From positions 248,001 to 312,000 of the forward strand of contig NC_018518.1 of the NCBI RefSeq assembly GCF_000306945.1: a DNA stretch of 64,000 bases, in the 5' to 3' direction. The translations under genes were made by a program, and so were the position numbers. Positions 45,337 to 53,163 of this stretch are shown piece after piece. Source of the stretch: Bordetella pertussis 18323 (GTDB lineage Bacteria > Pseudomonadota > Gammaproteobacteria > Burkholderiales > Burkholderiaceae_B). Under the pieces are notes generated by a model. It saw only the letters and a program-made list of their open reading frames with translations, was not told the origin of the DNA and searched no databases. Within the stretch, counting starts at the first letter, position 1, and every line of letters starts with the position of its first letter.

Positions 45337-45394
45337 ATGTAATGCGTGACGCGCTACTTAACTTGGGCGAATAGTAGCGCGTGACGCATTACAT
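45337..45394. promoter_or_regulatory. Tandem palindromic operator-like sites ahead of the molybdoenzyme gene
   Basis: Two 22-base arms (45337-45358 and 45373-45394) form an inverted repeat with one mismatch around a 14-base spacer. Each arm is itself a near-palindrome centred on GCGTGACGC (arm core GTAATGCGTGACGCGCTAC). Two dimer sites 36 bp apart directly over the translation start are typical of a tight local repressor. No regulator gene is adjacent, so the cognate protein is unidentified. Confidence 0.7.
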
Positions 45395-45479
45395 AAGAAT
45401 GAGGGGAAACACGGATATGGGTAAGGGCCGCCAGAGGCAGCGCGGCCGGTCCAGAAAGGCGCTGCCTCCAACGGCCGCC

Positions 45480-45884
45480 TCAGCCCTCGCCGGCCCGCGG
45501 CAGTTTCGCGATCACCTTGATCTCGAAATCGAAGCCATACAGCCAGGTCACGCCCACGGCGGTCAGGGTGGGATGCGGCGCCTGGCCCCAGTACTCGGGC
45601 ACCACTTCCCAGATCTGCTCGAACCGGGATTGGGGGTCGACCATGAACACGGTGACGTCGACGACGTCTTCGAAGCTGCACCCGGCGGCGGCCAGGATGG
45701 CATTGAGGTTGTCGAATGCCTGGCGGACCTGTTCCTGCAGCCCCTGTTTCGGCGAGCCGTCTTCCTGGCTGCCGACCTGGCCGGAAACGAACAGAAAGCC
45801 GTTGGACCGGATGGCCGGCGAATAGCGGTTGCGGTCGTACAAGGCCTGGCGGCCGGCCGGGAAAACCACGTTGCGTGCGGACAT
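45480..45884 (-). CDS. RidA/YjgF family protein
   Basis: A 134-residue RidA-fold protein (Rid family enamine/imine deaminases and relatives): YSPAIRSNGFLFVSGQVGSQ, then QVRQAFDNLNAILAAAGCSF and VDVTVFMVD. The conserved Arg near the C-terminus found in active RidA is not evident, so it may belong to another Rid subgroup. It is divergent from a LysR gene, across a gap holding a clean palindrome. Confidence 0.85.
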   Translation of the reverse strand: MSARNVVFPAGRQALYDRNRYSPAIRSNGFLFVSGQVGSQEDGSPKQGLQEQVRQAFDNLNAILAAAGCSFEDVVDVTVFMVDPQSRFEQIWEVVPEYWGQAPHPTLTAVGVTWLYGFDFEIKVIAKLPRAGEG

Positions 45885-45985
45885 TGAAGCCTCTCCATCA
45901 TGGGTGATTGAAACGTGCCCGTCTGGGCAGTGCGATCCACTTTAATGAGCGCGGCCGGACCGATAAACAAGCGATCGCACCCAAC

Positions 45986-46008
45986 ATTGTTTGTAGAATC
46001 CAAACAAT
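45986..46008. promoter_or_regulatory. Palindrome ATTGTTTG-N7-CAAACAAT between ridA-like and LysR genes
   Basis: A perfect inverted repeat with eight-base arms in the 143-bp divergent gap, 20 bp before the LysR start. It contains the T-N11-A pattern of LysR binding sites. It probably controls both the RidA-family gene and the LysR gene. Confidence 0.55.
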
Positions 46009-46027
46009 CGGACAGCCTGGAACAACG

Positions 46028-47014
46028 ATGGATCGTTTCGATGCAATGCGGGCATTCGCCCGTGTAGTGGAGACCGGCAGCTTTACCAAGGCGGCGGACA
46101 CCCTGCACATGAGCAAGACCAGCGTGACGCAACTGGTGCAGCAACTGGAGGCGCGCCTGCGCGTGCGGCTGCTCAATCGCACCACGCGCAAGGTCAACGC
46201 CACCGCCGACGGCGCCGCCTACTACGAGCGGGTGCAGCAGCTGCTGGCCGACCTGGAGGACGCCGAGACCAGCCTGTCCGGCGCGTCGGCCACGCCAAGG
46301 GGCAGGCTGCGGGTCGATGTGCCCAGCCCGTTCGCCAGCACGATCCTGGTCCCGGCGCTGCCGGCCTTCCAGGCGCGGTATCCGGACATCCTGCTGCATC
46401 TGGGCGTCAGCGACCGGGAGGTGGACCTGATCGACGAGAACGTGGATTGCGTCATCCGGGGCGGCCAGATCAGCAACCTGTCGCTGGCGGCACGCCACGT
46501 GGGCGACCTGCAGCTGGGCGTCTACGCCGCGCCCGGCTATCTGGCGCGCGCCGGCGTGCCCGCCCATCCGGGCGAGCTGCAAGACGCCCGGCACCGCATC
46601 GTCGGCTTCTCGTGGTCGCGCGCGCGCCGTCTGTTTCCCTGCGCCATGCAGCGGGCGGACGAGCGCATCGAGGTGGCGGGCCGCCATGCCCTGCTGCTGG
46701 ACGAAGGCAATGCCTATCTTGCCGCGGGCCTGGCCGGCATGGGGGTGATCGGGGTGCCGACTTACATGGCCGAGGCGCACGTCGAGCGCGGCGCGTTGAT
46801 ACGGCTGTTCGGCGACTGGCGGCTCGACCCCATGCCCCTGTATATCGCGTATCCGCAGAACCGGCATGTCAGCGCGAAGCTGCGGGCGTTCATCGACTGG
46901 ATCGTGGAGCTGATGGCGCGGCATGCGCCCGTGACGGACGCGCCGCCGCCACGCCGGTCCGCCAGGCTGCCAGGCGGACCGGACGCTGCGCCGCCCGATA
47001 TCACTGGGGCGTGA
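46028..47014 (+). CDS. LysR family transcriptional regulator
   Basis: A 328-residue LysR protein: MDRFDAMRAFARVVETGSFT and SKTSVTQLVQQLEARLRV form the winged helix. The start at 46028 is the canonical one; the frame is open to 45908 without family similarity. A Pro/Arg-rich C-terminal extension runs about 25 residues beyond the effector domain. It is divergent from the RidA-family gene and converges on the broken Bug gene. Confidence 0.88.
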   Translation: MDRFDAMRAFARVVETGSFTKAADTLHMSKTSVTQLVQQLEARLRVRLLNRTTRKVNATADGAAYYERVQQLLADLEDAETSLSGASATPRGRLRVDVPSPFASTILVPALPAFQARYPDILLHLGVSDREVDLIDENVDCVIRGGQISNLSLAARHVGDLQLGVYAAPGYLARAGVPAHPGELQDARHRIVGFSWSRARRLFPCAMQRADERIEVAGRHALLLDEGNAYLAAGLAGMGVIGVPTYMAEAHVERGALIRLFGDWRLDPMPLYIAYPQNRHVSAKLRAFIDWIVELMARHAPVTDAPPPRRSARLPGGPDAAPPDITGA

Positions 47015-47964
47015 TGCCGAGGCGCTGGATCATCTCGCTGACGCGCTGGTTTTCGACGGCCAGTACTTTCCTGGCTTCCTGGCGCGATGCGGGATAGGGG
47101 TCGATGCCCAGGGTGACGAACTGGCTGGCGACATCGCTGGCGCGCAAGGACTCGAGCAAGGCCTGGTTGATCCGCTCCAGGCGGTCCTCGGGAGTGCCCT
47201 TGGGCGCCATCAGCCCGACCCAGGCAACCATGTCGAAGCCCTTGATCTCGCTGACTTCGGCCAGCACCGGCGCATCCGGCATGCTGGCCGAGCGCTGGGC
47301 GGAAGAGACGGCGTAGGCGCGCGCGTCCGGATTTCACGTGCGGGGCCACCGACGCGACCGAGTCCCACATGAACGAGACCTGCCCGCTCAGGACATCGGT
47401 AAGCGCCGCGGCGCTGCCCTTGTACGGAATGTGCTGGGCCTTGATGCCCGCGCTGTCCATGAAGACTTCCGCGGTGAGGTGTCCGATGGATCCGTTGCCC
47501 GACGAGGCGAACGTGTACTTTTCCGGACTCTTGCGCAGCAGGTCGATCAATTCCTGCGCGCTCTTGGCCGGGAAGCTGGACGAGGTCACCAGCACATAGG
47601 GCACCTTCGCGACCAGTCCGGCCGGTTCGAGATCGGACGGCGAGAAGCCGCTTTTCATGAGCAGCGGGTTGACCGTCACCGAACCGGACGAGCCGGCCAG
47701 CAAGGTGTATCCGTCCGCCTCCGATTTGGCCACCGCCGTCGCGCCGATGGTGCCGCCGGCCCCTGCCCTGTTTTCCACGATAAACGGCTGGCCCAGCGCC
47801 GCGGCCAGCTTTTCGCCCGCGGCGCGGGCGGCCACGTCGGTGGCCTGGCCGGGCGTCCACGGCACGATGATGCGCACCGGCTTGTCAGGGTAGGACTGGG
47901 TCGCGTGCGCCTGGGGCGCCAGTATGCAAAGTGCCGCGGCCAGCGAAGCAAAGCGCAATGTCAT
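47001..47964 (-). pseudogene. Bug/TctC protein, frameshifted at a GC dinucleotide tract
   Basis: The N-terminal two thirds (signal peptide, then YPDKPVRIIVPWTPGQATDV and ENRAGAGGTIGATAVAKSEA) ends in one frame at APHVKSGRAR. The C-terminal third (MPDAPVLAEVSEIKGFDMVA) continues in another frame to 47001. The shift maps to the alternating GC tract 47317-47325, where two more bases would give GRARAYAV, a normal Bug continuation. It is the last gene of the MaoC/CoA-transferase operon. Confidence 0.85.
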
Positions 47965-48027
47965 GACAGTCTCCTTGTTGTAAAAGCCTTTTTGCTAGCT
48001 GATCCGGGCAAGCGCCCGCCCAGCTGC

Positions 48028-49260
48028 CTAATGGGCGCCCCGTGGGTCGCCGGATGGTCCCGCCACCACGCCGGCGGCATGCAGGTCCGATAGTTGCCGG
48101 GCGCTCAGGCCAAGCAGCTCGCCCAGCACCTGGTCGGTGTGCTGGCCCAGCCGGCTGGCGCCCTGGGTAGGCCGGCGCATGGCGCGCGGCTCGCGCACCG
48201 ACGTGCCGAGCGCCCAGTGTTCGCCGGCGCCGGCCGTCGCGATCCGCTCGAAAAGCGGGTTGGCGCTGCCCGCCCGGCCATCCCGGGCCAGCATCTGGGT
48301 GGCTGTCTGGTAGAGGCCCCAGCAGACGCCGCCCGCGTCGAGCGCGGTTCTGACCTGCGCCAGCATGCGGGCCCGAAACCAGGGCTCGCAGGCGGCGGCG
48401 ATGGCGTCCCGGTGCGCGAAGCGCTGCGCCTCCTCGGCCAGCTTGGCGCCGGTGCGCGCTTCGATGGCGGCCACCGCCTCGGCCAGGCCGCATGTCCGCA
48501 CCAGGCTTTGCCACTGCCCTTTCGAAATGGCCGCGACCATGACCCGGTTTCCGTCGCGGGTGACGAAGTCCCTGCCGAAGGCGCCGTAGAGATGATTGCC
48601 CAAGGGCTCGCGGTCCTCGCCCAGCAGCTCGGCCTGCGCCAGCGTGCCAAGGTGCGACATCAGCGCAAACGCCACGTCCGACAGCGCCAGCCGCAGCTCC
48701 GCGCCCTGGCCTGTCTGGCGCCGCCTGAGCACCACCGACACCACCGCCATCGCGGCCTGATAGCCGCAGCACGCGTCCCAGGCCGGCAGCGGGCTGTTGA
48801 CCGGCTCGCGTCCGTCGCCGGTGGCATGCGGATAGCCGGTGGCGCAATTGACCGTATAGTCGACCGCGCTCGAGCCGTCCGCGTTGCCTTCGATGGTGCA
48901 GGTGATGACGTCCGGGCGGCCCTCGGCCAGCGCGGCGTGGGACAGCCAGGACACGCCGATGTTGGTAAGCAGGATGCCGGCGTCCGGCCCCGGCGCGCAC
49001 ACCAGCTTTCTGGCCAGGTCGCGGCCTTCGGGCTTGCGCAGGTCCAGCGCCACGGAACGCTTCTGCTTGTTCAGGCCCGTCCAGTACAGGCTTGTTCCGC
49101 CGGGCATGCGGGGCATGCGCTCGTAGTCGATGCCTCCGCCTGTCATGTCCAGCCGGATCACCTCGGCGCCGAACTGCGCCAGGGTCAGGCCGGCCAGGGG
49201 GGCGGCGATGAAGGCGGAGCTTTCGATGACCCGCACCCCTTTGAGGAAATCCAGGTTCAC
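48028..49260 (-). CDS. Class III CoA-transferase (CaiB/Frc family)
   Basis: A 410-residue family III CoA-transferase starting at GTG 49260 (VNLDFLKGVRVIESSAFIAA), with GAEVIRLDMTGGGIDYERMP and LNKQKRSVALDLRKPEGRD. The GTG is chosen because it overlaps the MaoC stop (TAGTG), a clear coupling. The open frame continues upstream only as shadow of the MaoC gene. MaoC hydratase plus CoA-transferase suggests CoA-thioester chemistry on a hydroxy or unsaturated dicarboxylate (mesaconyl/citramalyl type), but the substrate is not fixed by sequence. Confidence 0.85.
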   Translation of the reverse strand: MNLDFLKGVRVIESSAFIAAPLAGLTLAQFGAEVIRLDMTGGGIDYERMPRMPGGTSLYWTGLNKQKRSVALDLRKPEGRDLARKLVCAPGPDAGILLTNIGVSWLSHAALAEGRPDVITCTIEGNADGSSAVDYTVNCATGYPHATGDGREPVNSPLPAWDACCGYQAAMAVVSVVLRRRQTGQGAELRLALSDVAFALMSHLGTLAQAELLGEDREPLGNHLYGAFGRDFVTRDGNRVMVAAISKGQWQSLVRTCGLAEAVAAIEARTGAKLAEEAQRFAHRDAIAAACEPWFRARMLAQVRTALDAGGVCWGLYQTATQMLARDGRAGSANPLFERIATAGAGEHWALGTSVREPRAMRRPTQGASRLGQHTDQVLGELLGLSARQLSDLHAAGVVAGPSGDPRGAH

Positions 49261-49754
49261 TACCGCGCCCCTGCGAGCGAGGCCCGCGACGGAACCAGGC
49301 AGCTGCGGACAAAGCGCATGAAGACGACCCCGTCGGCGCGCACGCCTTCGGTGCGCACGGTCACCACACCCTGGCCGGGACGGGACTTGCTCTCGCGGAC
49401 CGACAGCACCTCGGAGCGCGCGTACACGGTGTCGCCGGGATGCACGGGCGCCAGCAATTCGATCTCCTGCCACCCGAGGTTGGCGACGGCGTTGGCGCTG
49501 ATATCGTCGACGCTCATGCCCAGCACGATCGCCAGGGTCAGGCCGCTGTTGACCAGGGGCTTGCCGAATTCCGTCTGCGAGGCGTAGTGATGGTCGCAAT
49601 GGGTCGGGTGGCGGTTCATCGTCAGCAGGCTGAACTGGATATTGTCCGCCTCGGTGATCGTCCGGCCGGGCCAGTGCGCGTACTGATCACCGGTCTTGAA
49701 ATCCTCCAGCAACCGGCCCCGGGCCAGCAGCATACTCTTGGCGTCCATGCTCAT
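49260..49754 (-). CDS. MaoC-like (hot-dog) acyl-CoA hydratase
   Basis: A 164-residue hot-dog-fold protein of the MaoC dehydratase group: RTITEADNIQFSLLTMNRHP, then HCDHHYASQTEFGKPLVNSG, with the hydratase Asp and His expected in the first segment. It leads the operon that continues with the CoA-transferase and the broken Bug gene, and is divergent from its LysR gene. Confidence 0.85.
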   Translation of the reverse strand: MSMDAKSMLLARGRLLEDFKTGDQYAHWPGRTITEADNIQFSLLTMNRHPTHCDHHYASQTEFGKPLVNSGLTLAIVLGMSVDDISANAVANLGWQEIELLAPVHPGDTVYARSEVLSVRESKSRPGQGVVTVRTEGVRADGVVFMRFVRSCLVPSRASLAGAR

Positions 49755-49812
49755 GCTCTCCTGTGATGCACGGAAAGCATCATAGGAGGCTTGCGCAAAG
49801 TTATTATGTGAT

Positions 49813-49827
49813 TAATCTTATCGATTA
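49813..49827. promoter_or_regulatory. TAATC-N5-GATTA palindrome between MaoC and LysR genes
   Basis: An AT-rich interrupted palindrome fitting the LysR T-N11-A rule, in the 131-bp divergent gap. It is the natural candidate for the site used by the LysR protein at 49886 to control the MaoC operon. Confidence 0.4.
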
Positions 49828-49885
49828 TTCATCTATCGAAGTCCGCGGCCGCGCCAGCCGGCGCGCCGCGACCGGAGCTGGCCGC

Positions 49886-50848
49886 ATGGGCAAAGAAAAG
49901 AGTCGACCGTTACCGAACATCAATCTGAAGCTGCTGCATACGTTCATGCTGGTGGCCGAGCATTGCAGCTTCCGGCAGGCCGCCGAGCTGTCGCACCGGT
50001 CCCAGGCCGCGGTGACGGGGCAGATCAAGCAGCTCGAAGCGCAGCTGGGCGTGGACCTTTTCCATCGGACCACGCGGCAGGTCAGGTTGACCGCCGAAGG
50101 CGCGCAATTGCTGGAGAGCGCGCGCCGGGCGGTCCACGAAATGGAAAACGGGCTGCGGCAGATCCAGGAAACGGTGGACCTCAAGCGCGGCCGTATTTTC
50201 CTCTCGTGCTCGACCACCGTGTCATCGACGCGGCTCGCGCCCATCCTGGCGGCGTTCGAGCGCGACTATCCCGGCGTGGAAGTGTTCGTGCGGGAGCTGA
50301 CCTCGGGCGATATGTTCGAGACGGTGCGCCGCGAACAGGCGGACTTCGGCATAGGCCCCATCATGGAGCTGCCGGAATTCGATTTCGAACCCATCCTGAC
50401 CGAGAACCTGTACGCGGTGGTGCCCAGGAATCTTTTCCCCGACACCGCCGAGCAGATCACCCTGGCGCGGCTGGCTTCGATGCCGCTGCTGCTGCTCAAC
50501 CCCGGTACGGCGCTGCGCGCCCTGATCGACAATACGGCGCGCAGCCGCGGCTTGACGATCAACGCCAAGTTCCAGTTTTCGCAGGCGCAGACGCTGATAT
50601 CGATGGCCACCGCCGGACTCGGCGCGGCAGTGCTGCCGGCCATGGTCCTGCCCGCGAAGCCGCACAAGGACGTGCAGGTGCTGCCCATCGCGAGCCCCCG
50701 GATGACCCGGGACGTGGCGATCGTCCGGTTGCGGCATAGAAAGCTGACGCCCGCGGCCGCCAGGCTGGCGCAGCTGGTGCGCGACCTGATCCACGGGCCG
50801 CTCGGGCGGCGAACCGCCCGGGCGACTACACGACGCCCGTCTGCCTGA
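49886..50848 (+). CDS. LysR family transcriptional regulator
   Basis: A 320-residue LysR protein: NINLKLLHTFMLVAEHCSFR and RSQAAVTGQIKQLEAQLGV form the winged helix. The start at 49886 (MGKEKSRPLPN) is preferred; the in-frame ATGs at 49763-49766 would run through the operator. It is divergent from the MaoC operon. Its last 23 bases overlap the end of the convergent CoA-transferase gene. Confidence 0.87.
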   Translation: MGKEKSRPLPNINLKLLHTFMLVAEHCSFRQAAELSHRSQAAVTGQIKQLEAQLGVDLFHRTTRQVRLTAEGAQLLESARRAVHEMENGLRQIQETVDLKRGRIFLSCSTTVSSTRLAPILAAFERDYPGVEVFVRELTSGDMFETVRREQADFGIGPIMELPEFDFEPILTENLYAVVPRNLFPDTAEQITLARLASMPLLLLNPGTALRALIDNTARSRGLTINAKFQFSQAQTLISMATAGLGAAVLPAMVLPAKPHKDVQVLPIASPRMTRDVAIVRLRHRKLTPAAARLAQLVRDLIHGPLGRRTARATTRRPSA

Positions 50849-52079
50849 GCGCCGCGAGCCGCTCGCCGCACACGCCCAGCAGCTCTTCGTACACCCCGGC
50901 GTTGTCCTGCCCCAGCGCGCCGCCGGCCCGCAGGAACCGGGCCGGCGTGCCGGACAGCCTGGGGACGGACGCCGGCAGCACCGTCTTGCCGATGCGCGGA
51001 TCATCGACTTCCATCAGGTTCCCGCGCGCCCGGTATTGCTCGTCCTGGAAGATGTCCTCGATCGAGTACACCTTCGAACACGGCACGCCCTCGTTGCGGC
51101 AAAGATCGAGCAAGGCTTGCAGATCGAAGCGCGCGCTCCACGCCGCCACCAGCGCATTGATGGCCTGCCGGTTTTCCGCCCGGGCCGCGGCGGTGGCGAA
51201 TCTGGCGTCGCCGGCCAGCCCGGGCGCGCCCATCGCGCTGGCCAGGCGCTCGAACATCCGGTCGTTGCTGCACGCAATCGCCACCCATTGGCCGCAGCGG
51301 GTCTGGTAATGGCTGTGCGGCGCGACGTTCGGAACGTCCGCGCCCAACCGGCGCCGCACGAAGCCGGTGGCCGCGTACACGGGCGCGAGTTCGTCCAGCA
51401 GGCGGAACACGGACTCGTACAGGCCGATATCGACGACCTGGCCCAGGCCGGTGTGGTTGCGCGCCTGCAGCGCCATCAGCACGCCGATGGCGCCCCACAG
51501 CCCCGAGATATAGTCCGCCAGCGAGGTCGAGCCCGGCACGACTGGCGGGCCGTCCGGCTCGCCGGCCAGGTGCGCCAGGCCGCCGAAGGCATGCGCGATG
51601 CGGGCGAACCCCGGCTCTTCGCGCTTGGGCCCATCCTGCCCATAGGCGCTTACGCGCAGCAGGATCAGGCCGGGGTTCAGTTCGGACAGGACGTCGTAGC
51701 CCAGCCCCCATTTCTCCAGGGTGCCGGGCCGGAAGTTCTCCAGCACCACATCGGACTCGCGCACCAGCTCCTTGAACAGCGCCGCGCCCTCCGGGGTGCG
51801 CAGGTCCAGCGTGACGAAGCGCTTGTTGCGCGCCTCGCTCATCCACATATACGTATCGCCGCACGGCGAGGGCGTGCCGAACTTGCGCAGCGAATCGCCG
51901 CCCCTGGGCTGCTCGATCTTGATGACGTCGGCGCCGAAGTCGGCCATGATGGTTCCGCAAAACGGCGCGGCGAGAAAGGTTGCGATATCCAATACCCGCA
52001 ACCCCGACAAGGCCTTGGGCGGGTGCGGGGCTTCTTTGAGATCTGCTGCCACTGCTGGCTCCTGGTAGAACGACTGCAT
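50826..52079 (-). CDS. Class III CoA-transferase (CaiB/Frc family)
   Basis: A 417-residue family III CoA-transferase: LSGLRVLDIATFLAAPFCGT, GADVIKIEQPRGGDSLRKFG, RNKRFVTLDLRTPEGAALFK. IS481 copy 4 lies 24 bp upstream of the start codon, so the native promoter and probably the ribosome site region have been changed. Any expression may start from the IS left end. No partner genes remain upstream. Confidence 0.87.
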   Translation of the reverse strand: MQSFYQEPAVAADLKEAPHPPKALSGLRVLDIATFLAAPFCGTIMADFGADVIKIEQPRGGDSLRKFGTPSPCGDTYMWMSEARNKRFVTLDLRTPEGAALFKELVRESDVVLENFRPGTLEKWGLGYDVLSELNPGLILLRVSAYGQDGPKREEPGFARIAHAFGGLAHLAGEPDGPPVVPGSTSLADYISGLWGAIGVLMALQARNHTGLGQVVDIGLYESVFRLLDELAPVYAATGFVRRRLGADVPNVAPHSHYQTRCGQWVAIACSNDRMFERLASAMGAPGLAGDARFATAAARAENRQAINALVAAWSARFDLQALLDLCRNEGVPCSKVYSIEDIFQDEQYRARGNLMEVDDPRIGKTVLPASVPRLSGTPARFLRAGGALGQDNAGVYEELLGVCGERLAALRQTGVV

Positions 52080-52103
52080 CTGCTGTCACTCTCGCAGGCT
52101 AGC

Positions 52104-53146
52104 TGTGAAGATTCAATAGGTTGTATGCATGGTTCATCCGAACCGGATTTGAGAAACTGGAAATCGCCACCCCCCCAGTTCACTCAAGGAGCCCGGCCGG
52201 ATGAACACCCATAAGCATGCCCGATTGACCTTCCTACGTCGACTCGAAATGGTCCAGCAATTGATCGCCCATCAAGTTTGTGTGCCTGAAGCGGCCCGCG
52301 CCTATGGGGTCACCGCGCCGACTGTGCGCAAATGGCTGGGCCGCTTCCTGGCTCAGGGCCAGGCGGGCTTGGCCGATGCGTCCTCGCGCCCGACGGTCTC
52401 GCCCCGAGCGATTGCGCCGGCCAAGGCGCTGGCTATCGTGGAGCTGCGCCGCAAGCGGCTGACCCAAGCGCGCATCGCCCAGGCGCTGGGCGTGTCAGCC
52501 AGCACCGTCAGCCGCGTCCTGGCCCGCGCCGGTCTGTCGCACCTGGCCGACCTGGAGCCGGCCGAGCCGGTGGTGCGCTACGAGCATCAGGCCCCCGGCG
52601 ATCTGCTGCACATCGACATCAAGAAGCTGGGACGTATCCAGCGCCCTGGCCACCGGGTCACGGGCAACCGACGCGATACCGTTGAGGGGGCCGGCTGGGA
52701 CTTCGTCTTCGTGGCCATCGATGACCACGCCCGCGTGGCCTTCACCGACATCCACCCCGACGAGCGCTTCCCCAGCGCCGTCCAGTTCCTCAAGGACGCA
52801 GTGGCCTACTACCAGCGCCTGGGCGTGACCATCCAGCGCTTGCTCACCGACAATGGCTCGGCCTTTCGCAGCCGCGCCTTCGCCGCGCTGTGCCATGAGC
52901 TGGGCATCAAGCACCGCTTTACCCGACCTTACCGCCCACAGACCAATGGTAAGGCCGAACGCTTCATCCAGTCGGCCTTGCGTGAGTGGGCTTACGCTCA
53001 CACCTACCAGAACTCCCAACACCGAGCCGATGCCATGAAATCCTGGCTACACCACTACAACTGGCATCGACCCCACCAAGGCATCGGGCGCGCTGTACCC
53101 ATCTCCAGACTCAACCTGGACGAATACAACCTATTGACAGTTCACA
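52104..53146 (+). mobile_element. IS481, copy 4 (complete)
   Basis: A 1043-bp element with left flank GCTAGC and right flank GCTAGG. Both fit NCTAGN but differ. The right flank is identical to the left flank of copy 1 (GCTAGG), consistent with exchange between these two direct copies. One silent change (AATGGT) separates its transposase from copy 1. Confidence 0.95.
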
Positions 53147-53151
53147 GCTAG
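52201..53151 (+). CDS. IS481 transposase, copy 4
   Basis: A 316-residue DDE transposase identical to copy 1 apart from the final residue (Ser instead of Asn), which is set by the flanking base. The stop TAG is supplied by the target CTAG. Confidence 0.94.
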   Translation: MNTHKHARLTFLRRLEMVQQLIAHQVCVPEAARAYGVTAPTVRKWLGRFLAQGQAGLADASSRPTVSPRAIAPAKALAIVELRRKRLTQARIAQALGVSASTVSRVLARAGLSHLADLEPAEPVVRYEHQAPGDLLHIDIKKLGRIQRPGHRVTGNRRDTVEGAGWDFVFVAIDDHARVAFTDIHPDERFPSAVQFLKDAVAYYQRLGVTIQRLLTDNGSAFRSRAFAALCHELGIKHRFTRPYRPQTNGKAERFIQSALREWAYAHTYQNSQHRADAMKSWLHHYNWHRPHQGIGRAVPISRLNLDEYNLLTVHS

Positions 53152-53163
53152 GGCGCCAGGGGC

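Noticed and set aside
45381..45887. Plus-strand 168-codon ORF opposite the RidA-family gene
   Set aside because: The minus-strand frame has clear Rid-family motifs; the plus-strand frame has none and runs through the operator region.
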